Assembly: GCA_024236095.1 (NCBI GenBank)
Contig: JACKLD010000012.1
Span: 124,001 to 188,000, forward strand
Length of the DNA stretch: 64,000 nucleotides
Direction of reading: 5' to 3'
Source: Pseudomonadaceae bacterium
GTDB taxonomy: Bacteria; Pseudomonadota; Alphaproteobacteria; UBA2136; UBA6156
Shown: positions 1 through 8,984 of the stretch, in pieces
Layout of the letters: every line of letters starts with the position of its first letter
Numbering within the stretch: position 1 is the stretch's first letter
Made by a program: the position numbers and the translations under genes
Notes under the pieces: generated by a model
The model's input: only the letters and a program-made list of their open reading frames with translations
Database searches by the model: none
What the model was told of the DNA's origin: nothing

Positions 1-1463
1 TCGGTCAGATAGTCGGTGAGTTGCTCGGCCATCTTCTTGGTCAGCGTGGTCACCAAAACCCGAAAGCCCGCCGCCACCGTGGCCTGAATTTCCGCCATCA
101 GGTCATCCACCTGCCCGGCCACGGGCTTGATGACCACCTCGGGGTCGACCAACCCCGTGGGCCGCACCACCTGCTCGGTAATCGCCACGCTCTCGTCATT
201 GCGCGCCTTGGCGAAGCAATCTCCCAGATCCTTCACATCATCAATCGCCAACCCCGCCCGCCGCAACTCGTGCACCGCAGGTGTCGCACTCACATACACC
301 GTCTGCGGCCGCCGCGCGTCCCATTCCTCAAAGGTCAACGGGCGGTTGTCCACCGCGCTGGGCAGGCGGAAGCCGTACTCCACCAGCGTCTTCTTGCGCA
401 CCGCATCCCCCCGGCTCATCCCGCCAATCTGGGGGATGGTCACATGGCTTTCATCCACAAACACCAACGCATCGTCGGGCAGATAATCAAACAGCGTCGG
501 CGGCGGCTCTCCCGGCGCCCGCCCGGTCAGATGACGGCTGTAATTCTCAATCCCCTTGCAGGTGCCGGTGGCTTCCATCATTTCCAAATCAAACTGGGTG
601 CGCTCGCGCAGGCGTTGCTCTTCCAGCAACTTGCCTTGGGCCACCAGTTCGGCCAGCCGTTCCTTCAACTCTTTCTTGATGGCGCTCATCGCGCTTTGCA
701 TCGCCGGCTTGGGGGTCACGTAGTGGCTGTTGGGATAAACCGTCACCTCTTTTTCCTCGGCCAGCACTTCGCCGGTCAACGGGTCGAACTGGATGATACG
801 CTCAATCTCATCGCCAAAGAACATCACCCGCCACGCCGCATCCTCCATGTGGCTGGGGAAAACCTCCACCAACTCGCCCTTGGCATTGAAGCCCCCACGC
901 TCCAGCACGAAGTTGTTGCGGGTGTAGTGCAAATCCACCAACTTCTTCAGCAACGCATCGCGGTCAATCACGTCGCCCACCCGCAGCGGCAGCACCATGC
1001 GCTCGTAGTACTCACGGTCACCGATCCCGTAAATGCAGCTCACGCTGGCCACCACAATCACGTCGCGCCGTTCAATCAGTGCGCGGGTGGCGCTGTGGCG
1101 CAACCGGTCAATCTGCTCGTTGATGTCGGCGGTTTTCTCAATATAGGTATCACTGCGCGGCACATAGGCTTCCGGCTGATAATAGTCATAGTAGCTCACA
1201 AAGTACTCCACCGCATTGTCGGGGAAGAAGTGCTTGAACTCCTCATACAACTGCGCCGCCAAGGTCTTGTTGTGCGCCAAAATCAACGCGGGCTTGCCGG
1301 TTTTGGCAATCACGTTGGCCATGCTGAAGGTCTTGCCGCTGCCGGTCACCCCCAGCAACACGCTGTCGCGCCGTCCCTCGCCCACCCAGCGTACCAGGTC
1401 GGCAATCGCCTTTGGCTGGTCGCCTGCCGGGGCGTAGTCGGTATGGAGGGTCAGCGCGCTCAT
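1..1463 (-). CDS. uvrB: UvrB, excinuclease ABC subunit B (partial, C-terminus beyond window)
   Basis: Damage-verification helicase-like subunit of UvrABC nucleotide excision repair; it takes the lesion from UvrA and recruits UvrC. The reading frame is open from the ATG at 1463 to the window edge, giving about 487 residues of a family usually near 670-700, so the C-terminal helicase motifs and UvrC-binding tail lie outside. Visible are the Walker A motif GVTGSGKT (residues 38-45) and the beta-hairpin YYDYYQPEAY (about 91-100) that clamps DNA. The start has a purine-rich AAGGTGG just upstream. uvrA lies 3.5 kb away on the other strand. Identity is certain from the sequence. Confidence 0.97.
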   Translation of the reverse strand, partial: MSALTLHTDYAPAGDQPKAIADLVRWVGEGRRDSVLLGVTGSGKTFSMANVIAKTGKPALILAHNKTLAAQLYEEFKHFFPDNAVEYFVSYYDYYQPEAYVPRSDTYIEKTADINEQIDRLRHSATRALIERRDVIVVASVSCIYGIGDREYYERMVLPLRVGDVIDRDALLKKLVDLHYTRNNFVLERGGFNAKGELVEVFPSHMEDAAWRVMFFGDEIERIIQFDPLTGEVLAEEKEVTVYPNSHYVTPKPAMQSAMSAIKKELKERLAELVAQGKLLEEQRLRERTQFDLEMMEATGTCKGIENYSRHLTGRAPGEPPPTLFDYLPDDALVFVDESHVTIPQIGGMSRGDAVRKKTLVEYGFRLPSAVDNRPLTFEEWDARRPQTVYVSATPAVHELRRAGLAIDDVKDLGDCFAKARNDESVAITEQVVRPTGLVDPEVVIKPVAGQVDDLMAEIQATVAAGFRVLVTTLTKKMAEQLTDYLT

Positions 1464-1495
1464 GCCGCCACCTTACAAACGCCGACCTCAAAAAG

Positions 1496-2497
1496 CTAGA
1501 AAGACTTGTAAAAACCCTCAATCGCCGCCAACGCCCGCTTGGGCGCAAACGGGCTCATGTCCCACGGCACCCGCACAGGCGGTTGCTTGGCCGCCGCCCG
1601 CAACGCCTTGGCCATGCTGCCCACATGCCCCGCCTCGGCCCAGCCCACCTTGTAATCGGCCAGAAACTCCTGCGGCCCCTGCGTGGTGCTGCACACCAGC
1701 CGGCAGCCTGCCGCCATCGCTTCCAAAATGGTCAGCCCAAACGGCTCATAGCGCGCCGCACTCACATAGGTGTGCCAACGGGGGTAGAGGGCTTCCACGT
1801 TCTCCACAAATCCCAACAGACTGATACGCCCGTCACCCATCGCCAGCTTTTCCAATTCCGCCCGCTGCGGGCCTTGCCCCACAATCTCCAACGCCACCTT
1901 CTCGGTGCCCTTGGGGAACGCCTCCCGAAACGCCGCCACCAGAACATCCATGCCTTTCTTGTCCACCAGCCGCCCGACACTGCCAAACGTCACCACGCCT
2001 GCCTTGCCCACCGCCTTGCGCTTCACCGGATGCACCCAATTCCACACCGTCGCCACCTTGCCCTTGTAACTGGCCGGAATCCCCGCCCGCTGCCATTCCG
2101 CAATGCACACCAACCCATCGCACGCCGCGTAATCCTTGCCATAAGCCAAGTGCAACGTGGCCACATGGGGCACCTTCAACGCCTTGGCGGCCTTGGCACA
2201 GCGTTTGGTGGCACGGCCCAAGTGGGTATGAATCATTTCCGGCGCAAATCCATTCGCCACCCCGCGCACCGCCCAACTGTCCAGCACACTCGGCCACCAA
2301 GCCGGTATGTGCGCCACCTGCGCCGCCCCCGCCTCGCGCACCATGCGGTGCACATAGGCCAGCCCCTCATCCCCACGCGGCGGCTTGATGAGCAACAGCA
2401 CCTTATGCCCTGCCGCCGCCTGCATCGCCGCCAACTGGCAGGCGTAGCGCTCGCTGCCCGCAAACTCCTTGGTAAAAATGGCGTGAAGGATGTTCAT
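1496..2497 (-). CDS. Glycosyltransferase family 4 (GT-B fold)
   Basis: A 333-residue retaining GT-B glycosyltransferase, probably adding a sugar to lipopolysaccharide or another surface glycan. The N-terminus MNILHAIFTKEFAGSERY is the acceptor-side Rossmann start, and the C-terminal half carries EPFGLTILEAMAAG, the E-x7-E donor-nucleotide motif. I chose the ATG at 2497 over the GTG six bases upstream because GAGG sits five bases before it. It ends 33 bp before uvrB on the same strand. No other glycan gene is adjacent, so the acceptor and sugar cannot be named. Confidence 0.85.
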   Translation of the reverse strand: MNILHAIFTKEFAGSERYACQLAAMQAAAGHKVLLLIKPPRGDEGLAYVHRMVREAGAAQVAHIPAWWPSVLDSWAVRGVANGFAPEMIHTHLGRATKRCAKAAKALKVPHVATLHLAYGKDYAACDGLVCIAEWQRAGIPASYKGKVATVWNWVHPVKRKAVGKAGVVTFGSVGRLVDKKGMDVLVAAFREAFPKGTEKVALEIVGQGPQRAELEKLAMGDGRISLLGFVENVEALYPRWHTYVSAARYEPFGLTILEAMAAGCRLVCSTTQGPQEFLADYKVGWAEAGHVGSMAKALRAAAKQPPVRVPWDMSPFAPKRALAAIEGFYKSF

Positions 2498-2510
2498 ACC
2501 CACCTCACCG

Positions 2511-2541
2511 CGTCATTCCCGGCTTGACCGGGAATCCAGCT
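2511..2541. repeat. Short palindromic repeat (GTCATTCCC...GGGAATCCAG type)
   Basis: The spacer between lipA and the GT4 gene holds a hairpin with ATTCCCGG and CCGGGAAT arms, followed by AATCCAGCTTGTCTG, part of which is repeated 30 bp later. It is the same family as the larger inverted repeat inside uvrA at 6272-6341. Confidence 0.75.
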
Positions 2542-2601
2542 TGTCTGGAACAACGCTTGCGTAATCCAGCTTGTCTGAGAATGCCCCGTGCGTTCCATCC
2601 A

Positions 2602-3828
2602 CTATCCAGCTTTCCTGCTCTTCACCAACTCCGCAAAATAAGCATCCGCATGGAAGCTACTCCGCACCAGCGGCCCGCTCGCCACCATGGTAAAGCCTTT
2701 CAGCTTGGCCTGTCGCTCATAGTCGGCAAACTGCTCGGGGGTGATGTATTCCATCACCGGGTAATGCTGCGCACTGGGGCGCAAATATTGCCCGATGGTC
2801 AAAAAGTCCACCTCCGCCGCGCGCAGGTCGTCCATCACCTGCAACACTTCGTCGCGGCTTTCGCCAAGACCCACCATCAACCCGCTTTTGGTGAACACGG
2901 GGTAATCAATCTCGGCGGCGCGTTCCTTCACCCGCTGCAACAGACGCAGGCTGCCAAAGTAACGCGCCCCCGGCCGCACCGTGCGGTACAGGCGGGGCAC
3001 GGTTTCAAGGTTGTGGTTGTAAACGTCGGGCCGCGCATCGGTCACGGCGTCAATGCAGGCTTCCTTGCGGCGGAAATCAGGTGTCAAAATCTCAATCGTC
3101 GTGGTCGGCGCCGCCTGTTTGATGGCCGTAATGCACGCCGCCCAATGGCCGCTGCCGCTGTCGGCCAGGTCGTCACGGTCAACCGATGTCAACACCACAT
3201 GCTTCAGCCCCAACTCGGCCACCATGGCGGCCAGATTGGCAGGCTCATGGGGGTTCACCGCATTGGGCTTGCCGGTCTTGATGTTGCAGAACGCGCACCC
3301 CCGCGTGCAGGTATCGCCTAGAATCATCACGGTGAGGTGTCCGCTGGCCCAGCAATCGCCCATGTTGGGGCAGGCAGCCTCCTCACAGACGGTAAACAGG
3401 CCCTGCGCGCGCACCTTTTCCACCAAACTGTGATACTTCGGGCTGGTCGGCGCCTTCACCCGCAGCCATGCGGGCTTGTTGCCGGGCTGGTGGGCAATGC
3501 CGCCTTCGGGCTTGTCGGCCCGCCCCACGCCTGAAATCCGCCGCCCGCGCAAATCGGCCAACTTGGCATCACGGTAACTGGCTTCATGCTCACTGGTGCC
3601 TTGCGCATCCACAGCGGGAGGAGCCCCATCGCCCTTCACCCGCAAAGGCGCAGGCCTAAACCCCGCATGACTGCTGCCCACTCCCGCCAGCTCAGGCGGA
3701 CGCACCGCCGCATCCGGCACATCACCGTAATTCAGCTCGGCCACGCCTTCGGTCGGAATCCCCGCCGCCGCCAACTCGGCACGCACCGCATCACGGTCTT
3801 CGCTTAAAACAATCTGTACTTTGGCCAT
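2602..3828 (-). CDS. lipA: Lipoyl synthase (radical SAM), N-terminally extended
   Basis: Inserts two sulfurs into protein-bound octanoyl chains to make lipoyl groups, as needed by the E2 subunit encoded at 33253-34491. The 4Fe-4S auxiliary cluster motif CEEAACPNMGDC (CX4CX5C), the radical SAM motif CTRGCAFC and the C-terminal RSSFH motif are all present. The family is usually 300-330 residues; from the ATG at 3828 this protein has 408. The extra roughly 85 N-terminal residues, before the core beginning around WLRVKAPTS, are Ala/Pro/Asp-rich with no motif I recognise. A TTG at 3870 would give an even longer form but is less likely. Confidence 0.95.
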   Translation of the reverse strand: MAKVQIVLSEDRDAVRAELAAAGIPTEGVAELNYGDVPDAAVRPPELAGVGSSHAGFRPAPLRVKGDGAPPAVDAQGTSEHEASYRDAKLADLRGRRISGVGRADKPEGGIAHQPGNKPAWLRVKAPTSPKYHSLVEKVRAQGLFTVCEEAACPNMGDCWASGHLTVMILGDTCTRGCAFCNIKTGKPNAVNPHEPANLAAMVAELGLKHVVLTSVDRDDLADSGSGHWAACITAIKQAAPTTTIEILTPDFRRKEACIDAVTDARPDVYNHNLETVPRLYRTVRPGARYFGSLRLLQRVKERAAEIDYPVFTKSGLMVGLGESRDEVLQVMDDLRAAEVDFLTIGQYLRPSAQHYPVMEYITPEQFADYERQAKLKGFTMVASGPLVRSSFHADAYFAELVKSRKAG

Positions 3829-3924
3829 AGGCGCACCATAAGCGCAAACCCACCCCTTGGCTAGGCACAAAGCGGGCTATCGCCCAACCTCCTGCAAAAT
3901 GTACAAAACCTTTGCTAACAGGGC

Positions 3925-4398
3925 CTAAAACGGAATGTCATCATCAAACGGTGCATCGTCACTAATCTTCTTCGGCGTGCCGGTGCTGGGGGCGTAGCTG
4001 CCGCCGCCGCTTTGGCCGTAATCGTCATCGCTGCCGTAGCTGCCGCCGCCGTTGCCGTCGCGTTTGCCATCCAGCATGGTGAAATTATCGGCCACAATCT
4101 CGGTGGTATAACGCTCTTGGTTGTTCTGGTCGGTCCACTTGCGGGTTTGCAAGCGCCCTTCAAAAAAGGCCTTGCTGCCCTTCCGCAAATACTTCTCCAC
4201 CACTTCGGCACCCCGACCAAACACCACCACGCGGTGCCACTCGGTTTTCTCTTCGCGCTGACCGGTCTGCTTGCTGGTCCAGCTTTCGCTGGTCGCCACG
4301 GTCAGGTTGGCAATCTTGCTGCCGCTTTGCGTGCTGCGCACCTCGGGGTCTTTGCCCAAATTGCCAATAATCATCACTTTGTTGAGGGAACCGGCCAT
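3925..4398 (-). CDS. ssb: Single-stranded DNA-binding protein
   Basis: 157 residues. An N-terminal OB fold (MAGSLNKVMIIGNLGKDPEV, then the KTEWHRVV strand) binds ssDNA as a tetramer. A Gly/Ser/Asp-rich flexible linker follows, then the acidic tip DDDIPF, which recruits repair and replication partners. All parts expected of bacterial SSB are present at normal length. It lies next to the divergent uvrA, a common pairing in proteobacteria, here interrupted by a small Tat-signal gene. Confidence 0.97.
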   Translation of the reverse strand: MAGSLNKVMIIGNLGKDPEVRSTQSGSKIANLTVATSESWTSKQTGQREEKTEWHRVVVFGRGAEVVEKYLRKGSKAFFEGRLQTRKWTDQNNQERYTTEIVADNFTMLDGKRDGNGGGSYGSDDDYGQSGGGSYAPSTGTPKKISDDAPFDDDIPF

Positions 4399-4500
4399 AC
4401 CAATATCTCTTTCTCTACTTTTATAAACTTTTGGCTACCGCCAGCGCAAACTGTATGACACTTCTAGCATCCTGACCAGATTTAGAAGCCAAAAGATGCC

Positions 4501-4902
4501 CTATACAATATCAATGTCAACCCCATCACGTATACCAAAAATTGGCTCACCATAATCCCAGTCACGACAACGCCTAAGTGACTGCCTTTTAATCAACGGG
4601 GCCTTTGGAGAAGATTCTCTCTGGTCAATATCTTCCGCCATCAGCATCGCTCTTTTTGCTGTACAATAAAACATTGCAACCAAAGATACGTACATACCAA
4701 CCCTCCCTCGCAAACCATCATTCTCAAGAACACCACAGTCCACCAAATCTGACCGTTCAGGAAGAACACTCCCACTGTAACGGCAATCTCCTTCCAATGG
4801 ATTGGCTTCTGCTAACTCCAAATGGTAGTATAAGGAAGCAAAAGAAACCGCAGTCGCCGCTTCAAATCCTCGTTTCAAAAAAATCCGTCGTGTCACATCC
4901 AT
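4501..4902 (-). CDS. Small protein with twin-arginine-like signal, function unknown
   Basis: 133 residues. The N-terminus MDVTRRIFLKRG matches the Tat consensus (S/T-R-R-x-F-L-K) and is followed by a hydrophobic stretch ending near Ala-Glu-Ala, so export of a folded protein or a membrane anchor is likely. The rest has four to five Cys and no motif I recognise. I chose the ATG at 4902 because a G-rich Shine-Dalgarno-like run precedes it; the longer frame to 5130 runs antisense into uvrA. It sits between ssb and uvrA and looks lower in GC than both, which hints at acquisition. Function cannot be assigned. Confidence 0.6.
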   Translation of the reverse strand: MDVTRRIFLKRGFEAATAVSFASLYYHLELAEANPLEGDCRYSGSVLPERSDLVDCGVLENDGLRGRVGMYVSLVAMFYCTAKRAMLMAEDIDQRESSPKAPLIKRQSLRRCRDWDYGEPIFGIRDGVDIDIV

Positions 4903-4950
4903 CAAGAGCCCCCCTTGTGTGTACACACCTTTATATGCAACATTCGGCCC

Positions 4951-7935
4951 ATGCGCAAGCCAAACACCACTCCCACCCCCCAAACCCACCTCATCATCCA
5001 CGGGGCCAACGAGCACAACCTGAAGAACATCAGCCTCACCATCCCCAAAAACACGCTCACCGTCATTACCGGCGTAAGTGGCAGCGGCAAAAGCAGTCTG
5101 GCGTTCGATACCATTTACGCCGAAGGCCAACGCCGCTATGTGGAAAGCCTTAGCGCCTACGCCCGCCAGTTTTTAGAGCAAAACCGCAAGCCGGACGTCG
5201 AACGCATCGAGGGCCTGAGCCCCGCCATCGCCATCGAGCAGAAAACCACCAGCAAAAACCCCCGCAGCACAGTGGGCACCATCACCGAAGTGTACGATTA
5301 CCTGCGCCTGCTGTTTGCCAACGCGGGCACCGCCTATTGTCCCAACCACCCCACCATCGAGATCCAGGGCCAAACCGTCCAGCAAATGGTCGATGCCATC
5401 CTCGCATGGCCGGAGAGCACCCGCCTCATGGTCATGGCCCCCGTGGTGCGTGGCCGCAAGGGCGAGTACCGCAAGGAGTTCGCCCAATGGCAGGCCCAAG
5501 GCTACACCCGCGCCGAGGTCGACGGCACGCTGCTGGAACTCACCGACGCTCCCGCTCTCGCCAAGAACGAGAAGCACGATATCAACCTGGTGGTTGACCG
5601 GCTGGTCATCAAAGATGGTATCGCCCCCCGCCTCGCCGACTCCTTGCAAACCGCCCTTAAACTGGCAAACGGTCTCGCCATGGTCGCCGAAGCGCCTCGT
5701 GAAGGAGACAAAAACAAAACCCAACGCCAAATCTTCTCTGCCAGCCATAGTTGCCCTGAATGCGGCCACACCACCCAACTGGAGCCGCGCCTGTTCAGCT
5801 TCAACAGCCCGTTCGGCGCCTGTACCGAGTGCGACGGCCTCGGCGAGATCATCTACTTCGACCCCCGCTTGGTGGTGCCGGATGACCGCCTGACCCTCAA
5901 CCAAGGCGCCATCCACGCATGGCAAGAGAAAGGCGGCCTCAACAAGACCGGCGGCTATTACCTGAAGCCCCTCGCCCGCCATTACGGCTTCAGTCTGGAT
6001 ACCCCGTGGCACAAACTGGATGACCGCACCCGCGACATCCTGCTCAACGGCAGCGGCCAAGAACGCATCGAGTTCAAGTTCGAAGGCGGCAAAGCCACCT
6101 TCAAAACCAACAAGCCGTTCGATGGCATCCTGAACATCCTGCAGCGCCGCTGGGACGAAGCCGACAACCCCTTCCGCCGCGACGACCTCAACCGCTACCG
6201 CGCCGCCATGCCCTGCCCGGCTTGCGCGGGCGCCCGCCTCAATCCCGCCGCCCTCAATGTCTATGTAGAGGGCGTCATTCCCGCGAAAGCGGGAATCCAG
6301 CTTTCTAAAACTCTGGATTCCCGCTTTCGCGGGAATGACGCAAAGGGAGACATACGGGCCCATATCAATATCCAAGACTTTTGCGCCCTCGCCATCACCG
6401 ACAGCCTGCAATTCACCGAAGCCCTCAAAACCGCACTCAAAGGCGCCAAAGCCCAAATCGCCACCCCCATCCTGCGAGAAATCTCCGCCCGCCTCGGCTT
6501 TTTGCAACATGTCGGCCTCGGCTACCTGTCCCTCAATCGCACGGCGGGCACCCTCTCCGGCGGCGAGGCCCAACGCATCCGCCTCGCCTCGCAAATCGGC
6601 AGCGGCCTCACCGGCGTACTGTACGTGCTGGATGAACCCAGCATCGGCCTCCACCAACGCGACAACACCCGTCTGCTGGAAAGCCTGATGCGTCTCCGCG
6701 ACCTCGACAACACCGTGCTGGTGGTCGAGCATGATGAAGAAGCCATCCGCACCGCCGATTACGTGATTGACGTCGGCCCCAAAGCGGGCGTCCACGGCGG
6801 TGAGATTGTCGCCGCAGGCGGGGTAAGTGACATCACCGCCGCCAAAACCAGCCTCACCGGCGATTACCTTTCAGGCCGCAAAAGCATTGCCGTGCCAGCC
6901 AAACGCCGCAAACCGGCAGGCGCGCACATCACGGTCAAAGGCGCTACGGGCAACAACCTGAAGAACATCGACGCCGCCTTTCCCATCGGCGTGATGACCT
7001 GCGTCACCGGCGTCTCCGGCAGCGGCAAAAGCACGCTGGTGATGGACACCCTGCACAACGCGCTGGCCGCCCGCCTCAACGGCAGCCGCGAGCTCCCCGC
7101 CCCCCACACAACCATCAGCGGGCTGGAACACATCGACAAACTGGTCAACATCGACCAATCGCCCATCGGCCGCACTCCGCGCTCCAACCCCGCAACTTAT
7201 ACAGGAGTCTATGGCCCCATCCGCGATTGGTACGCGGGCCTGTCCGACAGCAAGGCCCGCGGCTACGGCCCCGGCCGTTTCAGCTTCAACGTGAAAGGCG
7301 GGCGCTGCGAAGCCTGCCAGGGCGATGGTGTCATCAAGGTGGAAATGCACTTTTTGCCCGACGTGTACGTACCGTGCGAGGTCTGCAACGGCCAACGCTT
7401 CAACCGCGAAACGCTGGAAGTGCTGTACAAGGGAAAATCCATCGCCGACGTGCTGGCCATGACGGTGGAAGACGCCCGCGCCTTTTTCGACGGCATCCCC
7501 GCCGTGGCCCGCCGCCTGCAAACCTTGCTGGATGTCGGCCTCGGCTATATCCAACTGGGCCAGCCCGCCACCCAACTGTCCGGCGGCGAAGCCCAACGCG
7601 TCAAATTATCAAAAGAGCTCTCCACCCGCGCCACCGGCCGCACGCTGTACATTCTCGATGAACCCACCACCGGCCTGCACTTCCACGACATCGCCCAGTT
7701 GCTGAAAGTGCTGCACCGCTTGGTGGATGACGGCAACACCATGATCGTCATCGAGCACAATCTGGACGTCATCAAGACCGCCGACTGGCTGATCGACATC
7801 GGCCCCGAAGGCGGCGACATGGGTGGAAAGCTCCTCGCCGAAGGCACGCCCGAGCAACTGGCCAAAATCAAGGAAAGCTGGACGGGCCGCTACCTCGCCC
7901 CGCTGCTCAAAGGCCCCAAGCCCAAAGCCGCCTAA
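4951..7935 (+). CDS. uvrA: UvrA, excinuclease ABC subunit A, with in-frame repeat insertion
   Basis: ATP-dependent DNA-damage sensor that loads UvrB. 994 residues, against a usual 940-970. Two ABC modules are complete: Walker A GVSGSGKSS at residue 41 and GVSGSGKST near 687, with signatures LSGGEAQRIRLA and LSGGEAQRVKLS. Zinc sites CPEC, CPAC and CEAC/CEVC are present. Residues 441-464 (VIPAKAGIQ ... DSRFRGND) come from a 70-bp perfect inverted repeat lying in the coding sequence just after CPACAGARL; the frame continues intact. I chose the ATG at 4951, where the conserved N-terminal domain soon begins, over the GTG at 4915. Confidence 0.97.
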   Translation: MRKPNTTPTPQTHLIIHGANEHNLKNISLTIPKNTLTVITGVSGSGKSSLAFDTIYAEGQRRYVESLSAYARQFLEQNRKPDVERIEGLSPAIAIEQKTTSKNPRSTVGTITEVYDYLRLLFANAGTAYCPNHPTIEIQGQTVQQMVDAILAWPESTRLMVMAPVVRGRKGEYRKEFAQWQAQGYTRAEVDGTLLELTDAPALAKNEKHDINLVVDRLVIKDGIAPRLADSLQTALKLANGLAMVAEAPREGDKNKTQRQIFSASHSCPECGHTTQLEPRLFSFNSPFGACTECDGLGEIIYFDPRLVVPDDRLTLNQGAIHAWQEKGGLNKTGGYYLKPLARHYGFSLDTPWHKLDDRTRDILLNGSGQERIEFKFEGGKATFKTNKPFDGILNILQRRWDEADNPFRRDDLNRYRAAMPCPACAGARLNPAALNVYVEGVIPAKAGIQLSKTLDSRFRGNDAKGDIRAHINIQDFCALAITDSLQFTEALKTALKGAKAQIATPILREISARLGFLQHVGLGYLSLNRTAGTLSGGEAQRIRLASQIGSGLTGVLYVLDEPSIGLHQRDNTRLLESLMRLRDLDNTVLVVEHDEEAIRTADYVIDVGPKAGVHGGEIVAAGGVSDITAAKTSLTGDYLSGRKSIAVPAKRRKPAGAHITVKGATGNNLKNIDAAFPIGVMTCVTGVSGSGKSTLVMDTLHNALAARLNGSRELPAPHTTISGLEHIDKLVNIDQSPIGRTPRSNPATYTGVYGPIRDWYAGLSDSKARGYGPGRFSFNVKGGRCEACQGDGVIKVEMHFLPDVYVPCEVCNGQRFNRETLEVLYKGKSIADVLAMTVEDARAFFDGIPAVARRLQTLLDVGLGYIQLGQPATQLSGGEAQRVKLSKELSTRATGRTLYILDEPTTGLHFHDIAQLLKVLHRLVDDGNTMIVIEHNLDVIKTADWLIDIGPEGGDMGGKLLAEGTPEQLAKIKESWTGRYLAPLLKGPKPKAA
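6272..6341. repeat. Perfect 29-bp inverted repeat inserted inside uvrA
   Basis: Left arm 6272-6300 and right arm 6313-6341 are exact reverse complements around a 12-bp loop. Each arm is itself a hairpin (ATTCCCGC/GCGGGAAT). It is translated as part of UvrA. A related simpler copy lies at 2511-2541. Confidence 0.97.
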
Positions 7936-7955
7936 AGCCGTTTGAAAAATTCGTT

Positions 7956-8900
7956 TTAAACGCTAAAAAGCAGTGCCATATACCCCACATACGCCAACAT
8001 AAACAAAACCCCAGCCGTACGGTTCAACTTACCGGTCAATCCTATCAACCACACCATCGCCACCGACACCAACAAGGCAAAGGGGATATCCTGCACCACA
8101 AAACGGTTGTCCAGCGGTACAGGCTTCACCATCGCGGTAATCCCCAGAATGCTCAACACGTTGAAGATATTACTGCCGATGATATTCCCCAAAATCACCT
8201 CGTTGTGCTTTTTCCATGCCGCCACCAGCGTCGCCGCCAATTCTGGCAGCGAGGTCCCCACCGCCACCAACGTCAGCCCGATGACCGCTTCCGAAACCCC
8301 AAACCCCTTGGCGATGTTTACCGCCCCCTCCACCAGCAGATCGGCGCCCAGCACCAGCATCAACAGGCCACCAGCCACCGCGAACAACGAAAACCCCAGA
8401 GACGCCTTGCCGATCGGCAACACCTCTTCTTCCAACTTCAAGTCGGCCAACGCCCGCTTGCGCTCCGAGCGGTAGGCATACGCCAAATAACACGCCAGCA
8501 CCGCAACCATCAGCGCCCCTTCGGTACGGCCGATCACTCCGCCATACACACCTTGCGCAAGTATCAACAGCGTCACCAACACCATCACCCAGCCGTCGCG
8601 CAGCACCGCCTTGTCGTCCGCCGCCAGCGGCGCCAGCAGCATCGCAACCCCGCCAATCAGCAGCATGTTGGCAATGTTGCTGCCCACCACATTGCCCACC
8701 GCGACGGCGGGCTGACCGTTCAACGCCGCCTGCACGCTCACCATCAATTCCGGCGCGCTGGTGCCAAAGCCAACCACCGCCATGCCGATGAGAAGTTTGG
8801 AAACCTTCAACTTCTCGGCCACGGCCACACTGCCGCGCACCAAACCTTCGCCACCGGCAAACAGCAGCAGCAACCCTGCCAATACGTAAATGTAATCCAT
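7956..8900 (-). CDS. Calcium/sodium antiporter, CaCA family (YrbG-like)
   Basis: Inner-membrane cation antiporter of 314 residues with about ten hydrophobic segments in two homologous halves. Both alpha repeats are visible: GFGTSAPELMVS in the first half and AVGTSLPELAAT in the second, each with the acidic residue that binds the cation. A basic and acidic cytoplasmic loop (SERKRALADLKLEEE) separates the halves. Start chosen at MDYIYVLAG. It converges on uvrA with a 20-bp gap and no clear terminator. In alpha- and gammaproteobacteria this family often sits near LPS transport genes; here it does not. Confidence 0.92.
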   Translation of the reverse strand: MDYIYVLAGLLLLFAGGEGLVRGSVAVAEKLKVSKLLIGMAVVGFGTSAPELMVSVQAALNGQPAVAVGNVVGSNIANMLLIGGVAMLLAPLAADDKAVLRDGWVMVLVTLLILAQGVYGGVIGRTEGALMVAVLACYLAYAYRSERKRALADLKLEEEVLPIGKASLGFSLFAVAGGLLMLVLGADLLVEGAVNIAKGFGVSEAVIGLTLVAVGTSLPELAATLVAAWKKHNEVILGNIIGSNIFNVLSILGITAMVKPVPLDNRFVVQDIPFALLVSVAMVWLIGLTGKLNRTAGVLFMLAYVGYMALLFSV

Positions 8901-8938
8901 GGGCAGCGTTGTACGCCGCTTTTGCCAACCCCACAACG

Positions 8939-8972
8939 GGCAACCCCCGCCATGCAGCGGGGGTTGTTGCCG
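8939..8972 (-). terminator. GC-rich hairpin between the GlsB-type and antiporter genes
   Basis: Arms GCAACCCCCGC and GCGGGGGTTG with a 6-base loop lie just after the GlsB-type gene. No T-run follows, so it may be a weak terminator or an mRNA-stability hairpin. Confidence 0.5.
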
Positions 8973-8984
8973 TTTCGTCAGACG

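Noticed and set aside
4501..5130. A 209-residue version of the Tat-signal protein
   Set aside because: The first 76 residues run antisense through the start of uvrA; the Tat motif and a ribosome site support the start at 4902.
6240..6400. uvrA as a pseudogene broken by the repeat
   Set aside because: The frame is open through the insertion and all downstream ABC motifs are intact.
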